A stretch of DNA of 64,000 nucleotides from UBA8389 sp942493385 (GTDB lineage Bacteria; Bacteroidota; Bacteroidia; Bacteroidales; UBA1402), in assembly GCA_942493385.1 (NCBI GenBank), contig OW818699.1, forward strand, positions 2,046,001 through 2,110,000, written 5' to 3'. The translations under genes and the position numbers were made by a program. The notes under the pieces were generated by a model. It made no database searches. It saw nothing but the letters and a program-made list of their open reading frames with translations, and was not told the origin of the DNA. Below, in pieces: positions 7,870 through 16,602 of the stretch (within the stretch, counting starts at the first letter, position 1; each line of letters starts with the position of its first letter).

Positions 7870-9960
7870 ATGAAACTAGTACGATTGTTGATTATGACGC
7901 TTATCCTTACCGGCGCTTCTGCTGAAGCGGCCAATCCTTTTTTTACCGCGTACAAGACGCCGCACGATACCTATCCGTTTGATAAAGTTAAAATTGAGCA
8001 TTTCATGCCGGCATTTCTTAAAGGTTTTGCCCAACAAAAGGCTGAAATTGCGAAAATCACTTCCAACAAAACGGCTCCGACGTTTGAAAACACCATACTT
8101 GCTTTGGAAAATTCCGGAGCACTTCTGCACGACGTTTCGGCCGTATTCTATACCTTGAACGGCAGCGAAAGCAACGATGCCATCATGGAATTGGCTTCCA
8201 AAATTGCCGAACTCTCTGCTCGTCACAGCAGTGAAATATCCATGAATGCAACTCTATTTGCCCGTGTGAAGGCTGTTTACGAACAACGCAAGTCATTGAA
8301 TTTGTCCGTTGATCAAAATAAGTTGCTGGAAGACAACTGGTTGGATTTTGTTCGTAGCGGTGCCGATTTGAAAGGCGACGACCGTGTCAAGTTTCAGAAC
8401 CTGACCATCAAACTGAGCGGCCTTTCGGAAAAGTTCCACCAGAATTCGCTGAAGTCCACCAACTTGTGGGAAAAACTCATCACCGACAAGAATGAACTGA
8501 AGGGTTTGCCCGAAGGCCAACTTGCCGCTGCTGCCGCAAGAGCCAAAGACAAAGGCAAGGAAGGCTATTTGTTCGATCTTTCCGCGCCCAGTTATGGCGC
8601 ATTAATGAAATATGCTGAAAACCGCGATCTTCGCCATGAAGTCTATATGGCTTACGGCACCAGAGCGATGTCCGGTGAATTCGACAATCGTCCTGTTATC
8701 AAGGAAATGGTGAATGCACGCCGCCAAATGGCTGTTTTGCTGGGAAACGACTCCTACGCTGCTTACGCTTTGCAACGCCGCATGGCTGAAAAACCCGAGG
8801 CGGTTTACAGCCTGCTTGACAAACTGTCTGAAGCTTACATGCCGGTGGCTAAATCCGAACTGGCTGCTGTACAGGGTTTTGCCATTGGAAAAGAAGGCAA
8901 GAACATCGATATCCAACCTTGGGATTGGAGCTTTTATTCCGAAAAACTTAAGAGTTCCAAGTTCAGCATCAACGATGAGATTTTGCGTCCCTATTTCAAG
9001 CTCGAAAATGTTGAGAACGGTGTGTTCGGTCTGGCCACCAAACTTTATGGCATCACTTTCAAGAAGAATCCAGCCATTCCTGTTTGGAACAAAGAAGTGA
9101 CGCCATACGAAGTCTTTGATAAGGACGGCCAATATCTGGCAGTGCTCTACACGGACTTTTTCCCCCGCGCCAGCAAACGTCAAGGCGCTTGGATGAGCGA
9201 TATAAACGAACAATACCGTCTCAACGGCAAAGACCGCCGTCCGCAGATTAGCATCACCATGAATTTTACCAAACCGACGGCTGACAAACCCGCTTTGCTT
9301 ACCTACGATGAGGCAACCACCTTTTTGCACGAATTCGGCCACGCCCTTCATGGCATGCTTTCGAATGTAACCTACCGTTCACAGGCAGGCACCAATGTCT
9401 ACCGCGATTTCGTGGAGCTGCCTTCGCAGGTGATGGAAAACTGGGCTAGTGAAAAGGAATTTTTGGATGGCTTTGCCGTTCATTATAAGACTGGTGAAAA
9501 ACTTCCGTTCGAACTCGTCGAAAAAATAAAGACTGCCGAAAACTACAACGTCGGTATCGGTTGCATGCGTCAGTTGAGCTTTGGATACTTGGATATGGCT
9601 TGGAACGGTTTGAAAAAGGACTTTGACGGTGATGCCGCTGCGTTTGAAAAACAAGCTTGGGCCAAAGCCATTGTTTTGCCAGCACCTGCCGAATGCATGA
9701 TGAGTACGGCTTTCGACCACATTTTCGCTGGTGGTTACGCTGCCGGATATTACAGCTACAAATGGGCTGAGGTATTGGATGCCGACGCTTATGCCTACCT
9801 GACAAGAAACAAGATTTTTGATACCGAAGCAGCTGCTTCTTTTCGGCAGAATATTCTGTCCAAAGGGGGTACGGAACACCCGATGGTGCTTTACAAGCGT
9901 TTCCGCGGACAAGAACCAAGCATTGATGCCTTGCTTCGCCGGAACGGTATCCTGAAATAG
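7870..9960 (+). CDS. dcp: M3 family metallopeptidase (peptidyl-dipeptidase Dcp type)
   Basis: A protein of about 696 residues of the thimet-oligopeptidase family. It carries the zinc motif HEFGHALHG inside TFLHEFGHALHGML, with a third zinc ligand expected in the following helix (ELPSQVMENWASE). The ATG at 7870 is used because it gives a clear Sec signal peptide (MKLVRLLIMTLILTGASAEA), which places the mature enzyme in the periplasm. An upstream in-frame Met would overlap the previous gene and hide the signal. Dcp removes C-terminal dipeptides from oligopeptides. Only seven bases separate it from the next gene. Confidence 0.88.
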   Translation: MKLVRLLIMTLILTGASAEAANPFFTAYKTPHDTYPFDKVKIEHFMPAFLKGFAQQKAEIAKITSNKTAPTFENTILALENSGALLHDVSAVFYTLNGSESNDAIMELASKIAELSARHSSEISMNATLFARVKAVYEQRKSLNLSVDQNKLLEDNWLDFVRSGADLKGDDRVKFQNLTIKLSGLSEKFHQNSLKSTNLWEKLITDKNELKGLPEGQLAAAAARAKDKGKEGYLFDLSAPSYGALMKYAENRDLRHEVYMAYGTRAMSGEFDNRPVIKEMVNARRQMAVLLGNDSYAAYALQRRMAEKPEAVYSLLDKLSEAYMPVAKSELAAVQGFAIGKEGKNIDIQPWDWSFYSEKLKSSKFSINDEILRPYFKLENVENGVFGLATKLYGITFKKNPAIPVWNKEVTPYEVFDKDGQYLAVLYTDFFPRASKRQGAWMSDINEQYRLNGKDRRPQISITMNFTKPTADKPALLTYDEATTFLHEFGHALHGMLSNVTYRSQAGTNVYRDFVELPSQVMENWASEKEFLDGFAVHYKTGEKLPFELVEKIKTAENYNVGIGCMRQLSFGYLDMAWNGLKKDFDGDAAAFEKQAWAKAIVLPAPAECMMSTAFDHIFAGGYAAGYYSYKWAEVLDADAYAYLTRNKIFDTEAAASFRQNILSKGGTEHPMVLYKRFRGQEPSIDALLRRNGILK

Positions 9961-9967
9961 ACCCCCA

Positions 9968-10426
9968 ATGGAGCTAAAAAACGATAAACAGGATTTGCTG
10001 GATAAAAGGTACATGCACATGGCTCAGATTTGGGCCGGGAATTCCTATTGTGAACGCCGAAAGGTCGGTGCCTTGCTCATCAAGGACAAGATGATCATTT
10101 CGGATGGTTACAATGGCACTCCTTCTGGTTTTGAAAACGTCTGTGAGGATGAGTTCAACAAAACCAAAGCTTATGTGTTGCATGCTGAAGCCAATGCCAT
10201 TACCAAAGTGGCCCGATCGCACAACAGCAGCGACGGAGCCACCCTCTATGTCACTGCTTCTCCTTGTATCGAATGTGCAAAACTGATTATCCAGGCTGGT
10301 ATCGTCCGCGTCGTCTTTGGTGAATTGTATCACATGCAAGATGGCTTGGAATTGCTGACCAGGGCCGGTATAGAAGTCGTATTTTGTGATAAAAACTACA
10401 TAACTGATGAAGACAACAAACAATAG
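9968..10426 (+). CDS. dCMP/cytidine deaminase family protein
   Basis: A 152-residue zinc-dependent deaminase. It has the paired signature HAEAN (zinc ligand His and catalytic Glu) and PCIECAK (two Cys zinc ligands), plus DGYNGTPSGFENVCED, typical of dCMP deaminases (ComEB/DCTD type) rather than tRNA or cytidine deaminases. The reaction dCMP to dUMP feeds thymidylate synthesis. Its 3' end overlaps the S41 protease gene by 20 bases. Confidence 0.88.
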   Translation: MELKNDKQDLLDKRYMHMAQIWAGNSYCERRKVGALLIKDKMIISDGYNGTPSGFENVCEDEFNKTKAYVLHAEANAITKVARSHNSSDGATLYVTASPCIECAKLIIQAGIVRVVFGELYHMQDGLELLTRAGIEVVFCDKNYITDEDNKQ

Positions 10427-12020
10427 TAGAGTCTGGGTACCCATATTCATGGCACTATGCATCGTAATAGGTATGGTGATTGGCACCTTGTTGTCTGGTC
10501 GTACCGGAAGTAACGATGGAAAGTACCTGAACAAAATCAATGCACTCCTGTCGTTGATCGACGAAAAGTACGTGGATACGGTGGATCAGGCCAAAATCGT
10601 AGAGGACGTACTCCCGCAGATTTTGGGTGAGCTCGACCCGCATTCCGTCTATTTGCCTGCCAAGGACGTCGTTGCAGCAAACGAAGAGATTGAAGGCAGT
10701 TTCAGTGGTGTTGGCATTCAGTTCAACATTCAGGACGATACGGCCCGAGTTGTCTCTGTCGTGGCAAATGGTCCCTCTGAGGCAGCCGGTGTGCAGCCTG
10801 GAGACAAGATTGTTCGAATCAATGGTAAGTCTTTTGTAGGGAAAAAACTTTCCAACGAATTGGTTTTAAAAACATTGCGCGGAAAGAAAGGAACTTCGGT
10901 AAAGATCACCATACTTAGGCATAACAAAACCAGTATGCTCACCTATACCATTGTTCGGGGAGACATACCCTTGTACAGTGTGGATGCCCGCTACCGAATC
11001 GGTCGTGAAATCGGTTACATCAAAATGAGTAATTTCGGCCGAAACGCCCATACGGAATTTGTTCAAGCCATGATCTTCTTACGTCAGCAAAAATGCTCCA
11101 AATTCATCATTGACCTTAGAGGAAATACGGGTGGTCTGATGGAGCCTGCATTGGAAATCGCCAATGAATTCCTGCCGGCCAATCGCTTGATATTATACAC
11201 ACAAGGGAAAAGCTACCCACGGGAGAACGTCTATTCGAACGGTAAAGGTTCTTTCCAGACTAGCCCGTTGGTTATTTTGACGGATGAATTCTCGGCTTCC
11301 TCCAGTGAAATTTTAACAGGTGCCATTCAAGATAACGACAGAGGTTCTGTCGTAGGTAGGCGGACTTTCGGTAAAGGTTTGGTTCAGAATGAGATCTCAT
11401 TCCGAGACGGTTCGGCCGTACGTTTGACCATCGCACGATTCTACATACCGTCCGGCCGTTGCATTCAGAAGCCTTACACCAACGGCGTCGATGTTGACTA
11501 TCAAAACGACATCATGAACCGCTATTTGAAAGGAGAATTCGATTCCATGGACAGCATCAAGGTGAATAAAAGCCTGCGGTATAAAACATTAGGTGGTCGT
11601 ACGGTTTACGGTGGTGGCGGTATCATTCCGGACTACTTTGTTCCGCTTGATACATCGGGTATGACCAGTTGGTACAACAAGGCTGCCAGTAAGGGAATCA
11701 TCTACGGATATGCTTTTGCTTACACGGATGCCAACAGGGACTCCTTGAAAGTGTTCAACACGGCAAACAAACTTTCCGCTCACTTGGAAGATCAGGATTT
11801 GATCACACCGTTTATTGAATACGCTGCCGAACGTGGTGTTTTGGGTCGCCCCGAATTTATCAGTGGTTCTTTCCCGCTGGTATTCACGCAGTTGAAAGCC
11901 TACATTGCCCGCAACATGCTTGGTGAAGATGCCTTCTGGAAAATCCTACAGGAAGACGACGTCACCCTCACAAAGGGTGTCGAGGTAGTTACACGCGCCA
12001 AAGGAGCAAAAGTTCAGTGA
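10407..12020 (+). CDS. S41 family C-terminal processing peptidase with PDZ domain
   Basis: A 537-residue CtpA/Prc-like protease. Residues about 10-30 form one N-terminal membrane anchor, so the body faces the periplasm. A PDZ domain spans about 95-180 (GVGIQFNI ... GVQPGDKIVRING). The catalytic region holds DEFSASSSE (nucleophile probably Ser298) and RRTFGKGLVQ (general base Lys323). These enzymes trim C-termini of periplasmic proteins. The ATG lies inside the end of the deaminase gene, which suggests coupled translation. The gene points towards the recF operon, with an unusual palindromic element between them. Confidence 0.9.
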   Translation: MKTTNNSRVWVPIFMALCIVIGMVIGTLLSGRTGSNDGKYLNKINALLSLIDEKYVDTVDQAKIVEDVLPQILGELDPHSVYLPAKDVVAANEEIEGSFSGVGIQFNIQDDTARVVSVVANGPSEAAGVQPGDKIVRINGKSFVGKKLSNELVLKTLRGKKGTSVKITILRHNKTSMLTYTIVRGDIPLYSVDARYRIGREIGYIKMSNFGRNAHTEFVQAMIFLRQQKCSKFIIDLRGNTGGLMEPALEIANEFLPANRLILYTQGKSYPRENVYSNGKGSFQTSPLVILTDEFSASSSEILTGAIQDNDRGSVVGRRTFGKGLVQNEISFRDGSAVRLTIARFYIPSGRCIQKPYTNGVDVDYQNDIMNRYLKGEFDSMDSIKVNKSLRYKTLGGRTVYGGGGIIPDYFVPLDTSGMTSWYNKAASKGIIYGYAFAYTDANRDSLKVFNTANKLSAHLEDQDLITPFIEYAAERGVLGRPEFISGSFPLVFTQLKAYIARNMLGEDAFWKILQEDDVTLTKGVEVVTRAKGAKVQ

Positions 12021-12073
12021 ACTGGTTAAAACCTTAAAACTCATTTGATTCGGACTCTGTAGATTTGCAAGGA

Positions 12074-12272
12074 GGATGTTTTAATAGGTTGTTAAGGTCA
12101 AGGCGCTGTTTGACTGACACCCCGGAACGTTTTGAGCAGCGAGAGCAAATAGAAGTTTACTTCGTTTTGCCGAGTCGCGAAAAACGACTGCTCCTAGAGC
12201 GAACGTACTTAAAGTACGTGAGGAGTGGCTGGCAAAGAGCAACGCAGAGATTGACAGCCTATTAAGACATCC
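12074..12272. other. Palindromic intergenic element with matching inverted ends
   Basis: This fills most of the 253-base gap between two convergent genes. Its ends are inverted copies of 22 bases (12074-12095 and 12251-12272) that match at 19 positions; the three differences are all T versus C, so a plus-strand RNA would pair at all 22 positions with three G-U wobbles, while a minus-strand RNA would have three A-C mismatches. Inside are further hairpins: 12145-12170 (GCAAA and GAAG stems, TTTA loop), 12173-12189 (AGTCG/CGACT) and 12203-12219 (an 8-base perfect stem, one-base loop) flanked by CTCC/GGAG. No convincing protein is encoded. It could be a structured RNA, a large bidirectional terminator or a MITE/REP-like repeat; one copy is seen here. 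Confidence 0.6.
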
Positions 12273-12273
12273 T

Positions 12274-12564
12274 TTAACGGAAGATGATGTCTTTGATGGT
12301 ATCGGCGCCAGATGCCTTGTTCAGCTTTTCGACAAGGTTTTGGCGCATCATCTGCAATTCACTGCGAATAATGGGGGTATCCATCTGAACATACAAAACT
12401 CTGCGGGACACATATTTGTTTCCGGTATGCGCAGCAATGACAGGCCCGACAACATCGGACCATGCGTCCATTACCCGTGTCTCGTGGATTTTTCCGTCGA
12501 TCTGTAGATTTTTAAGGGATTCTCCCAAGATGTCCGAAAGGGATTGAGCTTCGCGTTTTCTCAT
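12274..12564 (-). CDS. DUF721 (DciA-like) protein
   Basis: A 96-residue protein with the DUF721 pattern: LSDILGESLKNLQID, then W-x-x-V-VGPVIAAHT and YVSRRVLYVQMDTPIIRSEL. In other bacteria this family includes DciA, a loader of the replicative helicase, and its genes often sit beside recF or other replication genes. Here it overlaps recF by four bases, which fits a DNA replication or repair role. It is short and without a DNA-binding extension. Its stop codon abuts the palindromic element. Confidence 0.8.
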   Translation of the reverse strand: MRKREAQSLSDILGESLKNLQIDGKIHETRVMDAWSDVVGPVIAAHTGNKYVSRRVLYVQMDTPIIRSELQMMRQNLVEKLNKASGADTIKDIIFR

Positions 12565-13661
12565 GATTCGGTCGGGGTGATGGTACCGTTTTCAACCAGA
12601 AAAATTCGATAATTGCCATTGGTACGTTGCAGGAGGTGTTCAGGATTCTCCCGATTGGTATCTGTTATGAAAATCTGACCGAATTCGTCGCCAGAAACCA
12701 GGTTGATGATGCGTTCCACACGAGTGGCATCCAGTTTGTCGAACAAGTCGTCCAGCAAAAGAATGGGTGTTGCGTTTCCAGCCTTTTTAAGAAAGATGTA
12801 TTGAGCCAACTTCAATGCGATCAAATAACTCTTGTTTTGCCCTTGGGAGCCGACCCGTTTGATGGGGTAGCCATCGAGTTCCATATCCAGGTCGTCCTTG
12901 TGAATACCCACGGTGGTGTAACCCAGAATGCTGTCCCGCTGACGACTTCCACGGAGGCGAACAACGAGGTCAGCATCTTGAAGATGAGAGGAATAGTTCA
13001 ACTGAATGGTTTCTTTTCCGCCCGAAATCTGTTGGTAGTAATTTTCGAAAACTGGGGCGAAGGTATTTACGAATGCCTGCCTTTTTTGAAATACCAAGAG
13101 TGCTTCGCGGGCCATCATCTCTTCGTACAAATCCCAGAGTGCATCGTCTCCAAAACCTTCTTCCTTGAGCAAGGAATTTCGCTGAGCCAAGGCTTTGTTG
13201 TAATTGATAAGGGCTTCCATATAGGCGTGGTCGTACTGGGAAATCACCATGTCCATGAAACGTCGGCGTTCTTCGCTGCCCTCACGGATGAGCTCCTCGT
13301 CGGAAGGTGAAATCAACACCAAGGGTATGCGGCCGATGTGGTCCGACAGGCGTTCGTATTCTTTTTTATTGCGTTTGAAGATTTTCCGTTGACGGCGTTT
13401 CATGCCACAATAGATTTCTTCCTCCCGATCACCTTCTTTATACTGTGCTTGCAGCATGAAAAAATCGGCGTCGTGGGTGATGTTCTGTGAATCGACGGGG
13501 TTGGAATGGCTTTTGCAGAAGGACAAGTAATAGACGGCATCCAACAGGTTGGTCTTGCCTTCCCCGTTTTTCCCGAAAAAGCAATTGATGCCAGGTGAAA
13601 AGGCCAGTGTGGCTTCCCGGATGTTCTTAAAGTTCAGGACAGAGAGTTGAGTCAGTTGCAT
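12561..13661 (-). CDS. recF: DNA replication and repair protein RecF
   Basis: A protein of 366 residues, normal for RecF. It opens with MQLTQLSVLNFKNIREA and has a Walker A motif GKNGEGKT (30-37), the ABC signature region near VGSQGQNKSYLIALKLAQ and a Walker B region LLLDDLFDKLD. RecF is an SMC-like ATPase that helps load RecA on gapped DNA with RecO and RecR. The frame extends 36 codons further upstream, but that segment is hydrophobic and non-conserved, and it would include the promoter region, so ATG 13661 is used. A minus-strand -7 box lies at 13697-13690. The downstream DUF721 gene is coupled by a four-base overlap. Confidence 0.92.
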   Translation of the reverse strand: MQLTQLSVLNFKNIREATLAFSPGINCFFGKNGEGKTNLLDAVYYLSFCKSHSNPVDSQNITHDADFFMLQAQYKEGDREEEIYCGMKRRQRKIFKRNKKEYERLSDHIGRIPLVLISPSDEELIREGSEERRRFMDMVISQYDHAYMEALINYNKALAQRNSLLKEEGFGDDALWDLYEEMMAREALLVFQKRQAFVNTFAPVFENYYQQISGGKETIQLNYSSHLQDADLVVRLRGSRQRDSILGYTTVGIHKDDLDMELDGYPIKRVGSQGQNKSYLIALKLAQYIFLKKAGNATPILLLDDLFDKLDATRVERIINLVSGDEFGQIFITDTNRENPEHLLQRTNGNYRIFLVENGTITPTES

Positions 13662-13689
13662 GGGGCCTCCGGATAGCGTTTTCCGTAGA

Positions 13690-13697
13690 CAAATGTA
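13690..13697 (-). promoter_or_regulatory. Putative -7 box for recF
   Basis: Read on the minus strand, the sequence is TACATTTG, matching the Bacteroidota TAnnTTTG element about 30 bases upstream of the recF ATG. I see no clean TTTG -33 box at the right distance. Confidence 0.5.
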
Positions 13698-13715
13698 GAA
13701 AAAAACAGGGATAAA

Positions 13716-13746
13716 TTTGGGAATCAAATGAATTAATGTACTTTTG
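13716..13746 (+). promoter_or_regulatory. Bacteroidota-type promoter for the TPR protein and ribH
   Basis: A TTTG -33 element (13716-13719) is followed after 19 bases by TACTTTTG (13739-13746). This fits the TTTG-N19-TAnnTTTG consensus exactly and lies 44 bases before the start codon at 13791. Confidence 0.75.
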
Positions 13747-13790
13747 TACACCAAAAAAATTAGAACCAATCAACCCTAAGTCCAACAGAT

Positions 13791-14474
13791 ATGTCAACAA
13801 GCAACCAAGAAGGTAAAGACGAATTGCAACAAGTTAATGAGGCGTTGAGCCGTTCCGAACAATTCATCGAAAAAAATCAAAAAAACCTGCTGATCGCGCT
13901 GGCTATCATCGTCGTCGTAGTTGGTGGTATTCTTTTCTTTCGTCACGGTTATTTAGTACCCAGAGAGAAAACCGCTCAAGAAATGATCTTTATCGGCGAG
14001 CAGTATTTTGCAATGGATTCTTTCCAAATTGCACTGAACGGTGACGGAGCTGAATACATTGGTTTCGAGGGCATCATCGATGATTACGGGGTGACCAAGA
14101 CGGCCAAATTGGCTGCCGCATACGCTGGTCTCTGTTACAAGAACATGGGCAATTTTGAAAAAGCCGCTGACTATTTGAACCGCAGCAATGCCAATGACCT
14201 CATGGTTTCTCCAGCTCTTACCGGTGCAATCGGTGACTGCTACGTAGAAATGGGCGACCTGAACAAGGCAGTCAACTATTTTGAACAGGCTGCCGAAGCC
14301 AAAAACGAATTGTTGGCTCCCATTTATCTGATGAAAGCTGGCCGTACTTACGAAGCGCTCGAAAAATGGGGCAAGGCTTTGAAAACCTACGAACAGCTGA
14401 AAGAACGCTATCCGCTTTCTCAAGAAGGTCAGGACATCGATCGTTTTATCGAACGCGCTAAAGCAAAGAAATAA
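13791..14474 (+). CDS. Membrane-anchored tetratricopeptide repeat protein
   Basis: A 227-residue protein with a charged N-terminal region, one transmembrane helix (LLIALAIIVVVVGGILFF, about 44-61) and a C-terminal array of TPR-like helices. Repeats are visible as AAYAGLCYKNMGNFEKAADYL, ALTGAIGDCYVEMGDLNKA and YLMKAGRTYEALEKWGKAL, split here for clarity. The layout resembles the YfgM/TPR_21 family, which assists periplasmic folding near the Sec translocon, but that is inference. Its stop is directly followed by the ribH start, so the two form an operon. Confidence 0.75.
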   Translation: MSTSNQEGKDELQQVNEALSRSEQFIEKNQKNLLIALAIIVVVVGGILFFRHGYLVPREKTAQEMIFIGEQYFAMDSFQIALNGDGAEYIGFEGIIDDYGVTKTAKLAAAYAGLCYKNMGNFEKAADYLNRSNANDLMVSPALTGAIGDCYVEMGDLNKAVNYFEQAAEAKNELLAPIYLMKAGRTYEALEKWGKALKTYEQLKERYPLSQEGQDIDRFIERAKAKK

Positions 14475-14963
14475 TTGGCTACCCAATACCACAACCTTTC
14501 GGATTACGATCCGACCACGATGCCCGACGCTTCAGCCATGAAGGTCGGCATTGTTGTTGCTGAATGGAACTATGAGATTACGTCCAAGCTTTTGGATGGT
14601 GCTGTCAATACGTTGACTTCCAATGGGGTCCAAGCTTCAAACATCGTTGTAGAATGGGTGCCTGGGAGCTTTGAACTGGTGTTCGGCGCTAGGGTGATGG
14701 CCCGAAACAACATGGATGTCGTCATTGTTCTCGGTTGTGTCATTCGTGGAGATACGCCACACTTCGAATATGTTTGCTCTGGGGTCACGCAGGGCATCAC
14801 GCAACTCAATCTTACCGAACAAATTCCCTTTATTTTCGGACTCCTTACCAATGATACCATGCAACAATCGATTGACCGTGCCGGTGGAATTCATGGAAAC
14901 AAGGGGGATGAGGCTGCAGTTACTGCCATTAAAATGGCTTTTTTGAACAAACCTTTCAAGTAA
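14475..14963 (+). CDS. ribH: 6,7-dimethyl-8-ribityllumazine synthase
   Basis: A 162-residue lumazine synthase, the penultimate enzyme of riboflavin synthesis, which assembles into icosahedral or pentameric particles. The conserved blocks are GIVVAEWNYEIT, VPGSFELVFGARVMA, LGCVIRGDTPHFEYVC and IPFIFGLLTNDTMQQ (catalytic His in the TPHFEYV block). The chosen start is the TTG at 14475, immediately after the previous stop, because the resulting MATxxxNLSDYD start is typical for Bacteroidota RibH. The first in-frame ATG is at 14520 and would remove 15 residues. A strong terminator follows. Confidence 0.9.
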   Translation: MATQYHNLSDYDPTTMPDASAMKVGIVVAEWNYEITSKLLDGAVNTLTSNGVQASNIVVEWVPGSFELVFGARVMARNNMDVVIVLGCVIRGDTPHFEYVCSGVTQGITQLNLTEQIPFIFGLLTNDTMQQSIDRAGGIHGNKGDEAAVTAIKMAFLNKPFK

Positions 14964-14975
14964 TATTTGTTAAGC

Positions 14976-15011
14976 AAAAAGGGTGTCAAAAGCAAATTTG
15001 ACACCCTTTTT
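14976..15011. terminator. Bidirectional terminator between ribH and the cyclophilin gene
   Basis: The arms AAAAAGGGTGTCAAA (14976-14990) and its exact reverse complement pair perfectly around a short loop. Each strand gives a stem followed by a T-run, which suits two convergent genes. Confidence 0.88.
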
Positions 15012-15028
15012 GTGCTTAAAACCGAAAT

Positions 15029-15463
15029 TTATTCCGAAATCTCGATTTTGATGATTTCGTCGCCACCGCGAATTTTGTCAATGACTTCGAGCCCTTCGAC
15101 TACGCGGCCGAAGCAGGTGTGGTTGCGATCCAGGTGAGCCGTGTTGTCGCGGGAGTGGCAGATGAAGAACTGAGAGCCACCGGTGTTGCGACCGGCATGA
15201 GCCATGGATAGGACGCCACGGTCGTGGTATTGGTTTCCGCCGGTAAGTTCACAAGGAATGGTATAACCGGGACCACCGGAACCAGTACCATTGGGACATC
15301 CACCCTGAATGACGAAGTTTGGGATGACACGGTGAAAGGTCAAACCATCGTAGAAGCCGCTTTCGGCCAATTTTATAAAGTTAGCCACTGTTTTTGGAGC
15401 ATCCTGCTCGTAAAATTCCACTTTCATATCACCTTTTTCGGTGAAGATCGTTGCTTTTTTCAT
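15029..15463 (-). CDS. Peptidyl-prolyl cis-trans isomerase, cyclophilin type
   Basis: A 144-residue single-domain cyclophilin without a signal peptide, so probably cytoplasmic (PpiB-like). It shows the catalytic block LTFHRVIPNFVIQGG (catalytic Arg in FHRV), the GSGGPGYTIPCE segment, SMAHAGRNTGGSQFFIC and HLDRNHTCFGRVVEGLEV. It speeds cis-trans isomerisation of peptide bonds before proline. It lies 34 bases downstream of the iron transporter gene on the same strand. Confidence 0.9.
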   Translation of the reverse strand: MKKATIFTEKGDMKVEFYEQDAPKTVANFIKLAESGFYDGLTFHRVIPNFVIQGGCPNGTGSGGPGYTIPCELTGGNQYHDRGVLSMAHAGRNTGGSQFFICHSRDNTAHLDRNHTCFGRVVEGLEVIDKIRGGDEIIKIEISE

Positions 15464-15497
15464 ACTCGTTAATTATTATAAGATTTGATTTCAATTA

Positions 15498-16595
15498 TTA
15501 CGCTATTGCAACCCCTATAAAATGCCCGATAGCAAAGGTGATGGCTGCTGCTGCCAATCCAAAAAGTACTTGCCTGAATCCGGAGAACCAGACATTCTTG
15601 CCTGTGAAAAGGGTGATGGCCGAACCAATCAAGAAAAGCCCGGCAGCACTCATTCCAACGCTTAATAAAATGGCGTTCAGCCCGTTGGTAAAGATAAACG
15701 GAATTACTGGGATGACGGCGCCAACTGAAAACATAACAAAAGAATAAATCGCAGCTTCCATGGCCGAGCCTTCCAATTCCTCCGGATTGATGCCCAATTC
15801 TTCTCTGATTAAAAATTGATGCGCCTCATTTTTATCGCTCATGATTTCAGCAGCCATTTGATGTGCCTGCTCTTCGGGTATGCCTTTGGTCATATAGATC
15901 AGCGCAATTTCGCGCTTTTCACCTTCAGGATTGGTTTCCAGTTCATCCATTTCCACTTGCATTTGATTCTCGTGCAATTCTTGCGAACTCTTGACTGAAA
16001 TCCATTCGCCAAGTGCCATTGACAGGCCACCTGCCAATAAACCGGCCACACCAGCCAACAATACGCCCTGCTGGCCAGCAGTTGCTCCGGCTATCCCCAT
16101 TACCAGACTGAAATTGGAAACCAATCCGTCGTTTCCGCCCAAAACTGCAGCGCGAATGGCATTCCCTCCAGGGGATTTGTGCTGTCTTTCGAATTTCGAA
16201 AACTGCGTCATGGTTGCTTTATCATCTTTCTCAAGAATGGAGCGAAGAATTTTTACATGGTTGGTTTCCGAACCGTCTATTTCGATCTTGTTCCTTTTTT
16301 TTGTAGAAATAATCGCCGATGAAAGGCTTTTTTCCGTATCCATCAATGCGCCCAATACGGTATCATAGCCGAACACTTTCCCGATGGTATTCATCGTTTT
16401 TGCTCTCCACGAAGGTCTAATCAGGTTTTCCAAGCTAATCCCTGACCGCTTCGCAAAAGCTTCTGCATGACCCTTCTCAATGTCACTCATTTGAAAAAAC
16501 ACATCGGCGATGATGGAGTCCTTTTCGTTTTCTGCCAGTTTCCTGTACAAATAACACGCGTCGATTTCGGTTTGTATGTTGTTGTTTTTTTTCAT
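15498..16595 (-). CDS. Ferritin-like domain fused to VIT1/CCC1 iron/manganese transporter (MbfA-like)
   Basis: A 365-residue two-domain protein. The N-terminal part (about 1-135) is a rubrerythrin-like four-helix domain with the di-iron pattern Glu...DIEKGHAEAF (E-x-x-H). The C-terminal part is a VIT1/CCC1 membrane domain with about five helices and the signature AAVLGGNDGLVSNFSLVMGIAGA, plus the metal-capturing helix region LGEWISVKSSQELHENQMQVEMDELE. Related fusions (MbfA) export iron in alpha-proteobacteria and move ferrous iron or Mn across the membrane. ATG 16595 is used; an earlier Met would overlap the end of dnaX. It sits seven bases after the dnaX tail, suggesting co-transcription. 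Confidence 0.85.
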   Translation of the reverse strand: MKKNNNIQTEIDACYLYRKLAENEKDSIIADVFFQMSDIEKGHAEAFAKRSGISLENLIRPSWRAKTMNTIGKVFGYDTVLGALMDTEKSLSSAIISTKKRNKIEIDGSETNHVKILRSILEKDDKATMTQFSKFERQHKSPGGNAIRAAVLGGNDGLVSNFSLVMGIAGATAGQQGVLLAGVAGLLAGGLSMALGEWISVKSSQELHENQMQVEMDELETNPEGEKREIALIYMTKGIPEEQAHQMAAEIMSDKNEAHQFLIREELGINPEELEGSAMEAAIYSFVMFSVGAVIPVIPFIFTNGLNAILLSVGMSAAGLFLIGSAITLFTGKNVWFSGFRQVLFGLAAAAITFAIGHFIGVAIA

Positions 16596-16602
16596 CTTGC
16601 TA

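Noticed and set aside
12065..12265. A 66-codon open frame in the gap after the S41 protease gene
   Set aside because: It coincides with the palindromic element and its sequence (Arg/Leu/Glu-rich, no motif) follows from the inverted repeats rather than from coding.
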